64,000 nucleotides of DNA, taken from contig NZ_JAAHGH010000008.1 of assembly GCF_010672525.1 (NCBI RefSeq), positions 247,715-311,714 of the forward strand, written 5' to 3'. Each line of letters opens with the position of its first letter. Position 1 is the first letter of the stretch. Shown here in pieces: positions 18,040 through 27,300 of the stretch. The notes under the pieces are model-generated. The model was not told the DNA's origin. It ran no database searches and was given only the letters and a program-made list of their open reading frames with translations. The stretch is from Okeania sp. SIO2B3. GTDB taxonomy: Bacteria; Cyanobacteriota; Cyanobacteriia; Cyanobacteriales; Microcoleaceae. The translations under genes and the position numbers were made by a program.

Positions 18040-20088
18040 ATGAAACTCATACAAGAATTAGAAATTATCAATTGGTTGAAAGCTCAACCAAAAAATCATC
18101 TTTTAACATTAGGACTTTCTGTTTTATGGCTTTGTTTACTTGCTTGGTTAGCCTTTTTTTGTAATTTGGGAAATATTGGTCTAATTGATGAAACAGAACC
18201 ACTTTTTGCTGAAGCTGCTCGTCAAATGGTAGAAACTGGAGATTGGATTACACCTTATTTTAATGGAGAAACTCGCTTCGATAAACCACCTTTAATTTAT
18301 TGGTTAATGGCGATCGCTTATCATATTTTTGGTATTAATGAATGGTCTGTGCGTCTCCCTTCAGCAATATCTGCTACCTGTTTAGTATGTTTTGGATTTT
18401 ATGTCCTCTACAAATATGGTAATTATCATTTGAGTAATCAGGAATTTATCCCTAAGAATAAGTCTTTAATAGTAAAATTATTAATAGCATGGATTGGTGC
18501 TGCTATGATTGCCTTAAATCCAGAAACTATTGCTTGGGGACGTATTGGAGTTTCTGATATGTTATTAACAGGTTGTATGTGTTCAGCTTTATTCGCCTTT
18601 TTTATCGGATATGCTTCACAGGCAGATAATACAAATAATGATAGAATTCCTCAAGTAAATTATCCTCAAAAGCCAAAAAATCAACAGCAAAAAAACAGCA
18701 AAATACTCAGAGAGAAAGTTTCATCACTGGCAAATAAAAATCAATTATCAATAGGTACAAAAAATCCCAAAATTAACAGATGGTATTTAGCTTTTTATAT
18801 CCTAATATCTTTAGCAGTTCTTGCTAAAGGTCCGATTGGAATAGTTTTACCAGCACTAATCATTGGTTCATTTTTATTATATGTAGGTAAATTCGTTCAA
18901 ATTTGGCAAGAAATCAATATTTTGCGTGGTAGCTTAATTTTTTTTACTATTACTTTGCCTTGGTATTCTTTAGTCACTTTAGTTAATGGTAAAGAATATA
19001 TTGATAGTTTTTTTGGTTATCACAATTTTGAACGTTTTACCAAAGTAGTTAATCATCATGGAGCACCTTGGTACTTTTACTTTTTAGTCGTACTAATTGG
19101 TTTTGCACCTTGGTCTATTTATTTACCAATAGCGATCGCTAAAACTAAATTTTGGCAACTCCGTTATTGGCGTAATAAACCTCGAAATGAACAGTTAAGT
19201 CTATTTGCTTTTTTCTGGTTTATTTGTATCTTCATTTTCTTCTCAGTCTCTGCCACCAAATTACCCAGCTATGTCTTACCATTAATGCCAGCAGCAGCAA
19301 TATTAATAGGATTATTCTGGAGTAATATTATTATTAATAGAGATTTAGTTCCTAGTCCTAGTCAGACTAATGAAATTGCTAATAATTCCACATCAACTTT
19401 TAATACAAGCAATAACTCTGTTAAACCTGTTGCCAAGTTTAAGAGAAATAATTCTAAATTAATAAGTCACTTTTTATCTGCCTCAATAGTTGCCAATATA
19501 ATTTTTTTGGTCATTTTAGCCATAGGAATTATCTTCAGTTTTAACTGGCTAGATAGAGACCCAGCTATGCCATATTTCCCAGAGTTAATAAGAGAGTCAG
19601 GTTTATTAACTCGTGGAGGATTAATTTTAATAACTGCAGCAATAGTTGTGGGATTTATTTTAATTAAAAAACAAACTTCTTGGATTTGGAGTACTAATTT
19701 TATTGGATTAGTAGCTTGTTTAATTTTTACTATTAACCCCATGATGTTTTTAGTAGACCAAGAACGTCAATTACCTTTACGTCAACTAGCTAAAACTATT
19801 GTTGAAGTTAGACAACCTAGTGAAGAAATAGTGATGATTAGCTTTGAAAAACCTAGTTTAGTTTTTTATACTCAGCAACAAGTAGAATTTTTCCGACGTG
19901 CCACAAATGCCAGAGAATATTTAGAGAAAGTTGTTCAGAAAGACTCTTCTGGTAATGTTGTAATGATTGGTTATCCCAAAAAATTTATTCATGTAGGATT
20001 AGAGCCAGGACAATATCAATATTTAGACAGTCGTGGAGCTTATCAATTAGGCAAAGTTCCTAAAAATATGTTCTTAAAAAAGCAGTAA
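18040..20088 (+). CDS. GT39/ArnT-like membrane glycosyltransferase (PMT_2)
   Basis: This 682-aa polytopic protein uses a polyprenyl-phosphate sugar to glycosylate a lipid or protein outside the membrane. The first periplasmic loop carries the family signature GLIDETEPLFAEAARQMVETGDW (about residues 46-68, catalytic DE) followed by FNGETRFDKPPLIYWL and RLPSAIS. More than ten hydrophobic segments are visible and a soluble C-terminal region ends it (EIVMISFEKPSLVFYTQQ). Two hydrophilic, N/Q/S-rich inserts (about residues 200-248 and 430-475) are low complexity. Acceptor unknown. Downstream DNA is repeats only. Confidence 0.88.
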   Translation: MKLIQELEIINWLKAQPKNHLLTLGLSVLWLCLLAWLAFFCNLGNIGLIDETEPLFAEAARQMVETGDWITPYFNGETRFDKPPLIYWLMAIAYHIFGINEWSVRLPSAISATCLVCFGFYVLYKYGNYHLSNQEFIPKNKSLIVKLLIAWIGAAMIALNPETIAWGRIGVSDMLLTGCMCSALFAFFIGYASQADNTNNDRIPQVNYPQKPKNQQQKNSKILREKVSSLANKNQLSIGTKNPKINRWYLAFYILISLAVLAKGPIGIVLPALIIGSFLLYVGKFVQIWQEINILRGSLIFFTITLPWYSLVTLVNGKEYIDSFFGYHNFERFTKVVNHHGAPWYFYFLVVLIGFAPWSIYLPIAIAKTKFWQLRYWRNKPRNEQLSLFAFFWFICIFIFFSVSATKLPSYVLPLMPAAAILIGLFWSNIIINRDLVPSPSQTNEIANNSTSTFNTSNNSVKPVAKFKRNNSKLISHFLSASIVANIIFLVILAIGIIFSFNWLDRDPAMPYFPELIRESGLLTRGGLILITAAIVVGFILIKKQTSWIWSTNFIGLVACLIFTINPMMFLVDQERQLPLRQLAKTIVEVRQPSEEIVMISFEKPSLVFYTQQQVEFFRRATNAREYLEKVVQKDSSGNVVMIGYPKKFIHVGLEPGQYQYLDSRGAYQLGKVPKNMFLKKQ

Positions 20089-20725
20089 TAGGTAATAGTT
20101 CAACAATTAATAATTAACACAGCAATTCTCAAGAAACGTGAGGTACAAAATTCGTTTATTTTAGGGAGTAGGGAAACAGGGAATAGAAAAGAAGAAAAAC
20201 AACTGTACCTCAATAACTTGAGAAATGCTATAAATAATTAGGGTTTGCTGAAAAAGTCTTTTTGCTGGGGTAGGAGACAGGAGATAGGAGTTAGGAGGAA
20301 TGGGAATTATAGAGGAGGTAGTCAGAAGAATCGTCCCAAGATTGTTATGCCATAATCATTCCGAAATACTTGCTTTTTGAGCTTGAGCGACCGAAAAGCT
20401 TGCACTTTTTTCGACCAAAAAAAGCTGAAACCAGTATCAGTCAATGCTTTGATATTTAATCAGCAAACCCTAATTACCTCTACTTAAAATAAGAGTATTG
20501 GTGAACATAATTTTTTTTCTTGATTTATTCAAAGAATAAGAGGCTTTAAACCTTAATTATTCGGTAAATTTTAATTTTCAATATCTTATATCATGTCCGG
20601 ATAATTAGTTATGAAAAAACTTTCTCCTTTTCCTCCTGTTTATTATTTTCTTGCTTTTTTCTTTTTCTTCTTCTTTCTTCCCTCCTAACTCCTAACTCCT
20701 AACTCCTGACTCCTCCGTCATTTAT
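20089..20725. other. Spacer made largely of mobile repeats
   Basis: Between the GT39 gene and the decayed caspase locus lie short TTAATAATTAACA tracts and two MITE-type elements listed separately (20236-20475 and 20585-20753). No gene seen. Confidence 0.65.
20236..20475. mobile_element. MITE, family with GGGTTTGC inverted ends (copy 2)
   Basis: TAATTAGGGTTTGCTGA at the left and TCAGCAAACCCTAATTA at the right are perfect inverses (17 bp). The interior of about 205 bp has GGGGTAGGAGACAGGAGATA, a CTTTTTGAGCTTGAG segment and paired CGACCAAAAAAAGCTG sequence, and no ORF. This is the best preserved copy; others are at 16481, 45271 and near 48055. Confidence 0.8.
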
Positions 20726-20753
20726 TTATAAGTATTCAACCGGACATGATATT
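20585..20753. mobile_element. MITE with CATGTCCGG ends; supplies the stop of the caspase fragment
   Basis: TATATCATGTCCGG at the left and CCGGACATGATATTA at the right are inverted ends of a roughly 165-bp element whose interior is pyrimidine-rich and includes CTAACTCCTAACTCCTAACT. The last codons and the stop of the downstream caspase C-terminal frame lie inside its right end. Related right ends occur at about 34423 and 62764. Confidence 0.7.
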
Positions 20754-21160
20754 ACTGCAATTCCTTCAAAATCTTTATTCTGTTCAAATGCCTGCTTTTG
20801 AATATTGAAATTTAAGAGAAAATCCCAATCTTGACGCGCCCTGGGAGACCACAGCCAATTTTTTTGCAATTCTTGGATATGAAAATCTTTACCACTTTCT
20901 CCCATAACTTTATTCACATAAAATAAAGCTTGCTTGGGAGTTTTTTGTAAATTTTGAGCAGATTTAAACTGTATTAATCCCAGACCAGCATAAGCATTCA
21001 AAATTTCTCTATTATTGACAGATAAATTTATCAGATCATTATCAGAAACAGGAGTAATTTTTCCTGACAAATGCAATACTTTTAACCAAGCTCCATAAGC
21101 TTTTTCCATATCTCCTTTAGTGTAATAAGCAAAGCCTAAAGCATTTTGATATTGAATAAT
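20726..21160 (-). pseudogene. Severed C-terminal TPR-like part of the metacaspase
   Basis: The frame directly after the TAA at 21161-21163 continues in phase as IIQYQNALGFAYYTKGDMEKAYGAWLKVLHLSGK, a TPR-like hairpin that continues the helical repeats of the upstream gene (ITYWEKAATKSP). The tail FEGIAVISCPVEYL comes from an inserted mobile repeat, so the natural C-terminus is also lost. The ATG at 21109 is internal and unlikely to be used. Confidence 0.75.
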
Positions 21161-22657
21161 TTATGGACTTTTAGTAGCAGCTTTTTCCCAATAAGTTATA
21201 GCTTCATCTATCAGATTATTTTGATTACTATCTTGGAAGATTTCCCAAGCTAATCTACCTTTAAGAAAATTAATTTCTGGATGGTCTTCGAGTTGTTCCG
21301 GTACAACAGCGATCGCTTCTCTTGCTTTTTCTAATTCTCCTGTTTCTAGTAATCTTTCTACAGCCCATTTGCCAGCCGGAATATCATTTTGATTAAACTG
21401 TCTAATTGCTAAATTTTCTTCCAGGATATTATTAACTCTTTCATCAACAAGTCGAATCCTTTGATAGTCATAGTTCATACCTGGGTAAGCTGCTTTAGGC
21501 AATTTATGTTTTGCTTGTGATGGTCGATTGAAAGTAATTGTATTAGTACCAAAGGCTAACATTACTAATGATGCGGCAGATACTAATATTTTTTTCCAGG
21601 AAAACTTATTAGACTTTTCCTGAATATTTGATGTGCTTAATACTGACTGAGTTTGTGTTACTATTTCTTCTTGTTTTTTATTTCTTTGATTACTGAGTTG
21701 TTCTCTTGTTTCTCTTTCTTGCAATAACTCTTGGAGAGTCTTTACTTGAGCTTGATTATCTGTAGTCTGCCAATTAAGATTATCTGTTTGAGGTTCACTA
21801 GGAAATTCCTCAACATTCTCCAGATCGATATTTTTTTCTACGCAAATTGAATCTTTTGGCAGTTTTGGTGATGCAATTTTTTCGCCAATAGGCGTCAGGA
21901 AGTCCTCTTCTATTTCATTTTGAGAATTGTTTATAGGTGCATACTTTGGCATCAAAATAGAATCAGACATTTCAATTGGGTCAACTACAACATAAGGAGT
22001 TTGTCGTCCTTTGTCTTGAGTTAATTGTTTCACCCTTTCTTGCAGAGATTTATTTAACTTTTCAACAGTTTCCCCCTTCTCTGTACCCAATAGTTCTAAC
22101 AACGCATAAGTAAAAGCTCCATGTTGCAGTTCGGGTAGTTCCCAAGAATATTCATAAGAACTACAAGAGTAGATACTAATCACTCCCTTTTGATGAACTT
22201 TTTCTTCAGTTTGGTCTCCCACCCCTTTGATATTTTTAATACCCTGGTATCTGCACATATCCAGAAACAATACAATATTCCCCGCTCCACATTTTTTAAG
22301 CTGCTGAATGACATAGTTAACTGAAATTCCACTTTTTTGAATATCTTTATGGGTATCAGAAAGTATGAGGTACTCAATACAATCATGTCTGGAACCATGG
22401 CCACTGAAAAAAAACCAAAAGTAATCCTCAGACCCCATTGATAAATTTCCAATCTGTTCTAATTTTATTTCTATATTAGAACGTCCTGGATATTCATCAC
22501 TATTAGAAGAATCATCTGAGTAGTGCCAAACTTCATCAAAACCTGCTTTCTTAAGTAAAAAATTTCGCATTTTTTCAGCATCATTTGCAGCACACTTGAG
22601 AGGAAGAACAAACTGATATTCCTGAACTCCAATAGTCATTGCAAACTTATTAGCCAT
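21161..22657 (-). CDS. Caspase-like peptidase (metacaspase, C14) with membrane anchor; C-terminus cut by an in-frame stop
   Basis: The 498-aa frame begins with a p20-like domain. MTIGVQEYQFVLPLKCAANDAEKM is the usual opening. Catalytic His87 is in FFFSGHGSR and Cys135 in LFLDMCRYQG, both present. A Q/E-rich linker, a transmembrane helix (about residues 357-378) and helical TPR-like repeats follow. TAA at 21161-21163 ends it, but the repeats continue in the same frame for 51 nt and on to 20726, so the stop looks like a recent nonsense change (for example from CAA, GAA or AAA). Metacaspases are numerous in Trichodesmium and relatives, and are linked to stress and programmed cell death. It begins 4 nt after a Pepco-like relic, suggesting a former operon. 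Confidence 0.85.
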   Translation of the reverse strand: MANKFAMTIGVQEYQFVLPLKCAANDAEKMRNFLLKKAGFDEVWHYSDDSSNSDEYPGRSNIEIKLEQIGNLSMGSEDYFWFFFSGHGSRHDCIEYLILSDTHKDIQKSGISVNYVIQQLKKCGAGNIVLFLDMCRYQGIKNIKGVGDQTEEKVHQKGVISIYSCSSYEYSWELPELQHGAFTYALLELLGTEKGETVEKLNKSLQERVKQLTQDKGRQTPYVVVDPIEMSDSILMPKYAPINNSQNEIEEDFLTPIGEKIASPKLPKDSICVEKNIDLENVEEFPSEPQTDNLNWQTTDNQAQVKTLQELLQERETREQLSNQRNKKQEEIVTQTQSVLSTSNIQEKSNKFSWKKILVSAASLVMLAFGTNTITFNRPSQAKHKLPKAAYPGMNYDYQRIRLVDERVNNILEENLAIRQFNQNDIPAGKWAVERLLETGELEKAREAIAVVPEQLEDHPEINFLKGRLAWEIFQDSNQNNLIDEAITYWEKAATKSP

Positions 22658-22661
22658 TTGG

Positions 22662-23108
22662 TTAATGTCCCTTGAATTTAAGTTTTATAGCACCCTTTCT
22701 AGCAGCTTTTACCGAATAATTAATAATTAAATAATTCAGGTTTAAAGCCTCCCCTGTAAAGGGAAAAATTTCTTTTTTTCTTAAACGTCAATCCTCTCCC
22801 TCAAAGGGAGAGGTAATTATTAATTGTTAATTTTTAATTGTTAATTGCTGAAACCACTTCCAAAAAGACTTTCTTTTCCTTCTCCATCAACTTCAACAGA
22901 AAGTTCTATCTCATCTAGTTGAATTTCAGTTTTGTAGCTGTCGCTTGAATTTAAGTTTGATAGCACCTTTTCCACCAGCTTTTCCACCGCTTCCGAAAAG
23001 ACTAACTTTTCCTTCTCCATTAACTTCAACAGAAAGTTCTATCTCATCTAGTTGAATTTCAGTCTGAGTTTGTTTTTCTGCTCTACTCAACAAACGCTCA
23101 AAAACATC
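22662..23108 (-). pseudogene. Duplicated and disrupted Pepco/trypco-like (peptidase-co-occurring) domain gene
   Basis: Reading the minus strand gives three pieces of one small domain. Copy 1 (23108-22926): DVFERLLSRAEKQTQ, EIQLDEIELSVEVNGEGK, GGKAGGKGAIKLKFKRQLQN, stop; it has no ATG because the tandem array at 23.1 kb abuts it. Copy 2 (about 22925-22838): TEIQLDEIELSVEVDGEGK then ESLFGSGFSN, stop. After an inserted two-hairpin repeat its tail resumes as VKAARKGAIKLKFKGH, stop (22662-22664), 4 nt before the metacaspase ATG. The family assignment (a domain co-occurring with trypsin/caspase peptidases in bacterial conflict systems) is from memory of the motif. Confidence 0.6.
22735..22840 (+). 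repeat. Two-hairpin dispersed repeat inserted in the Pepco-like gene
   Basis: GTTTAAAGCCTCCCCTGTAA at the left, CTCTCCCTCAAAGGGAGAGG (22794-22813) at the right, then TAATTATTAATTGTTAA. It is the same composite seen near 48.4, 52.9, 53.1, 53.3, 53.5, 61.1 and 62.1 kb. Here it separates the two halves of a coding domain. Confidence 0.75.
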
Positions 23109-24218
23109 TTAGTTATGAGATTTTAGAGTCACCGAGAAAATTGAGCTTTGCCTGTGGTGGAAAATTTCCCTAACTACAACGTCTTAGTTATCAGATTTTA
23201 GAGGAACTGAGAAAATTGAGCTTTGCCTGTGGTGGAAAATTTCTATAACTAATAACTACAACGTCTTAGTTATCAGATTTTAGAGTCACCGAGAAAATTG
23301 AGCTTTGCCTGTGGTGGAAAATTTCCCTAACTACAACGTCTTAGTTATCAGATTTTAGAGGAACTGAAAATATTGAGCTTTCTGTGTGATTGAAAATTTC
23401 TATAACTGATAACTACAACGTCTTAGTTATTAGATTTTAAAGTCACCGAGAAAATTGAGCTTTGCCTGTGGTGGAAAATTTCTATAACTAATAACTACAA
23501 CGTCTTAGTTATCAGATTTTAGAGTCACCGAGAAAATTGAGCTTTGCCTGTGGTGGAAAATTTCCCTAACTACAACGTCTTAGTTATCAGATTTTAGAGG
23601 AACTGAAAATATTGAGCTTTCTGTGTGATTGGAAATTTCTATAACTAATAACTACAACGTCTTAGTTATTAGATTGTAGAGACACCGAGAATGAGGAACT
23701 TTCTGAGTCGTTGAAAATTTCTCTAACTACAACGTCTTAGTTATTAGATTGTAGAGGAACTCAGAATTAAGAGCTTTGCCTGTGGTGAAAAATTTCCCTA
23801 ACTGCAACGTCTTAGTTATCAGATTTTAGAGGAACTGAGAATATTGAGCTTTGCCTGTGGTGGAAAATTTCTATAACTAATAACTACAACGTCTTAGTTA
23901 TCAGATTTTAGAGTCACCGAGAAAATTGAGCTTTGCCTGTGGTGGGAAATTTCCCTAACTACAACGTCTTAGTTATCAGATTTTAGAGGAACTGAGAATA
24001 TTGAGCTTTCTGTGTGATTGAAAATTTCTATAACTAATAACTACAACGTCTTAGTTATTAGATTTTAGAGTCACCGAGAATTTTTGAGCTTTCTTTGAGT
24101 TGAAAATTTCTATAACTAATAACTACAACGTCTTAGTTATTAGATTTTAAAGTCACCGAGAATATTGAGCTTTGCCTGTGGTGGAAAATTTCTCTAACTA
24201 CAACGTCTTAGTTATCGA
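23106..24218. repeat. Tandem array of about 15 units alternating between 75 and 82 bp
   Basis: The marker GTCTTAGTTAT recurs at about 23181, 23263, 23338, 23420, 23502, 23577, 23659, 23734, 23809, 23891, 23967, 24048, 24130 and 24204, with a degenerate first copy at 23107. Each unit then has AGATTTTAGAG, (T)CACCGAG or GAACTGA, TTGAGCTTT, GCCTGTGGTGG or TCTGTGTGATTG, and AAAATTTC. The 7-bp difference is an extra TAACTAA before ACTACAACG. Both strands are full of stops and unit length is not constant modulo 3, so it is non-coding. No unique spacers, so it is not CRISPR. Confidence 0.92.
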
Positions 24219-24318
24219 ATTCTAGATATAGCACTACGCAAATAGGCCACGAATATTTGTAAATGCTCAAACTAAGTCAAGAATTACTCCCTACTCCCTA
24301 CTCCCTACTCCCTACTCC

Positions 24319-27300
24319 CTAAAATATCAACTGACCCTTAATTTCCTCCAATAAATCTACTATTGATAAATCAGAAGGCAAAATTTTTGTAGCTACCTTG
24401 CTCAAGACTAAATTTAAACTTTCTACAGTCATATTTTTGGGTAATTTATAATCATAATATTCCAACACTAATATAGGAGGTTTTATAACTATTTGCTCTA
24501 AATCAGATAATGCCTTATCCAAACCAGGTGGTAAATTTCTCCGTAAACAAATTAATAATAAATCCACACTCTGATTTTTCAATTGTGACAAAACTTCAAC
24601 CCAAGATTTAGCAATTAAACCTTTAAACCCAGAAGTTTGAATATACTGGACTAATACCTGTGTACTATCAATTGGTAATTTTGTTTGTTCACAATATTTC
24701 CAACTTTGATTAGCCACCTCTAAATCAGAACTCAAAGCAGGAAAAATCGGAGAATTAAAAGTATTATTTCCTAAATCTCTCCCCTTTTGTTCAGGAGTAA
24801 AATCGGAAAAATTAACAACAGCTTCCTTAGACAAAACATCCGTTAAAGGTACTGTAAAATCCTCAATATTTGCCACATCCATAACTAATATAGTTGGCAG
24901 CCAACTCATACCCGCAGCAATAGAAATTACTTGACACAACGCAGAAGTTAAATATTCATAATCAAGTTTTGTTTCTGTTAAATTATTGTCATTTTTCTCA
25001 AAAGCCAAACAAGGAAACACAGACAATTCTTTCACTTGATTAGCCACTTGAGTAGTTTCAGAATCTAGAGTTACTAAAGGAATAGCTGTTAAAGCAGAAT
25101 ATTGACTGAGTTTATTAATAAATTTAACTGGACTTACTGAATTACTAATTTTTTCTATGAGAATGACATTAGGTTGCCAAATCTTAGCAAGTAAATTTGC
25201 TTGAGCTAAATCATCTGCTTCTATTACTGTGTATTCTCCCGGCAGCGAAGGGAACTTATCCTCATAAATATAATTTTCTTCTGTAGACTGCTGAAACTCA
25301 TATTTACCTGGAACTAAGTGCATAATTACTAACTTTTGATAATGATTTTGTGCTTTTGAATCAGGAAATTCTGCCAGTATTTCTTCTAATTCTAATTGTT
25401 CCACAGGTAAACTTAAAAACTTATTTGCACCATTATTTATCGCTCGTTCTTTATCCCCTCTAGTTGCAGTTATTACTACAGGAATCTGACAAGTATCAAC
25501 ATCCGTTTTCAGCAGAGTTAATACATCCCAACCCGATAAAAGAGGCAGTAATGGATTAAGAAATATAAATTTTGGTTGTAATTTTCGCGCCTTTTCTACC
25601 GCTTCTGTGCCAGAACGTGCAATAACAACTCGATAACCTAAAACTGTTAATTTACTCGTTAAATCTTCAATAAATAGTGGCGCTGCTTCAACAATCAAAA
25701 CTAAGCGAGATGAATAATTAATAACAGGTACTTGGTAATTGTTAACAGGTAATTTACTATATTTTTTTGTACCAACTTCACTTTGCTGAGTAGGAATTAA
25801 TCCTTGTTCTTTGAGATAATCATTTGTTTCCCATCCTTCAGTTCCTAAATCTTTTTGAGGCGGACTTGGCGGCAAAATTAACGTAAACTCACTTCCTTTA
25901 CCTTCCTGAGAAATAAACGTAACATCCCCACCATGTAAACGAGCTAAACGTTGAGTTAATACCAAACCTAAACCAGTTCCTTCAAACTGACGAGTTAGAG
26001 GATTTTCTAATTGTTGAAACTTCTGAAAAATCAAATGTTGCTTGTCTGCTGAAATACCAATGCCACAGTCCCAAACTGTAAAAGTTATCCACTTTTCCCA
26101 TTTAGCTACTTTCAATCCCATCTTGCCATCTGCTGGAGTAAACTTCAAAGCATTGGATAACAAATTTACCAACATCTGACGCAAACGCAATTCATCTGCA
26201 ATAAAAGTATTTAGACCAGATTCTATTTCCAATGTATACTTTGCTTTTAAAGAATCAGGTAGTGAGGAAGAAGATGAATCTTGAGTATTTTTATACTGAA
26301 GTTGTAAAGCCTCTTGAAAAGCGCGATCGCAAACTTTCTGAATTTTCACAGGTTCAGAGTTCAACTCCATCTGACCTGTTTCCATGCGAGTCAAATCTAG
26401 AATATCATTAACTACAGCCATTAAATGACGACCACTTTGATGAATTAGTTGAGCATAACGAGCTTGACGTTCATTAAGACTCCCCAGAGCTTGCTCCTTC
26501 AATAAACTAGATAAACCCAATACAGCAGTTAAAGGCGTTTTCAGTTCATGGCTAATACAAGCCAAAAATTCGTCCTTAAGTCGATTAAGCTGAATCAAAT
26601 CAGCATTTTTAGCTTCCAACTCTTTTGCTATCAAGCGTTGCTCCGTGACATCCTGAGCTAAAATTAATGTCAAGTCAAATAATGGTTGACTACTAAACTG
26701 CCATACTCGTTCCTGGCCATTTTCTTGAGGACAAGTACAAATATAGGTATCTGGTTGAGTGTAATAACAAAAGCTAGAAGCAGAATTTGACTCTGGCAAT
26801 TTTGCTCGTTCTTGTAGAAGCGTTGCAGGAGAAAATCTCCAATTAGTTGTAGCTGGACATGACAATGTAATCATATCTTTCACTACTGCTAAAGAGTCTG
26901 GCATTTCTACTCTTCTGGGCTGTTGTTGAATATTTTTAGTAGATAAACTTACAACAGCATCTGCAATTTCCATCAAATCAGATTCTTTTGTTATCTGAGA
27001 ACGCCATGCCAGATTTTGCTTAATAATTTCGCCGTCATTGCTCTGTAACATTAAAGGTAGAGGCAGTTTTTCTAAGAGCTCTATTAGTGAATAGAGGTAG
27101 GGAGAAGTCTCTGCTGTTGTCTGGAGTTGCAAATTTTCCTTGGGAGTAGGTGTAGGTAAAAACTTCCCAGATGTTTTTAGAACATTTTCTGGAGCAGAGA
27201 TACAACTTTTTCTACTTAATTCTGCCTCTCGATCTTGATTTATGGCAATAAATTCTAGTAGACGCAAGGTATTTAGCAACCCTAAAAATTGACCTTCCTT

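Noticed and set aside
22841-23029. A 62-aa gene starting MKLMEKEKLVFSEAVEK
   Set aside because: Its N-terminal half is an out-of-frame reading of the first Pepco-like copy; only its C-terminal half is in the domain's frame.
23106-24218. CRISPR array
   Set aside because: Units of 75/82 bp repeat in full, with no unique spacers and no cas gene nearby.
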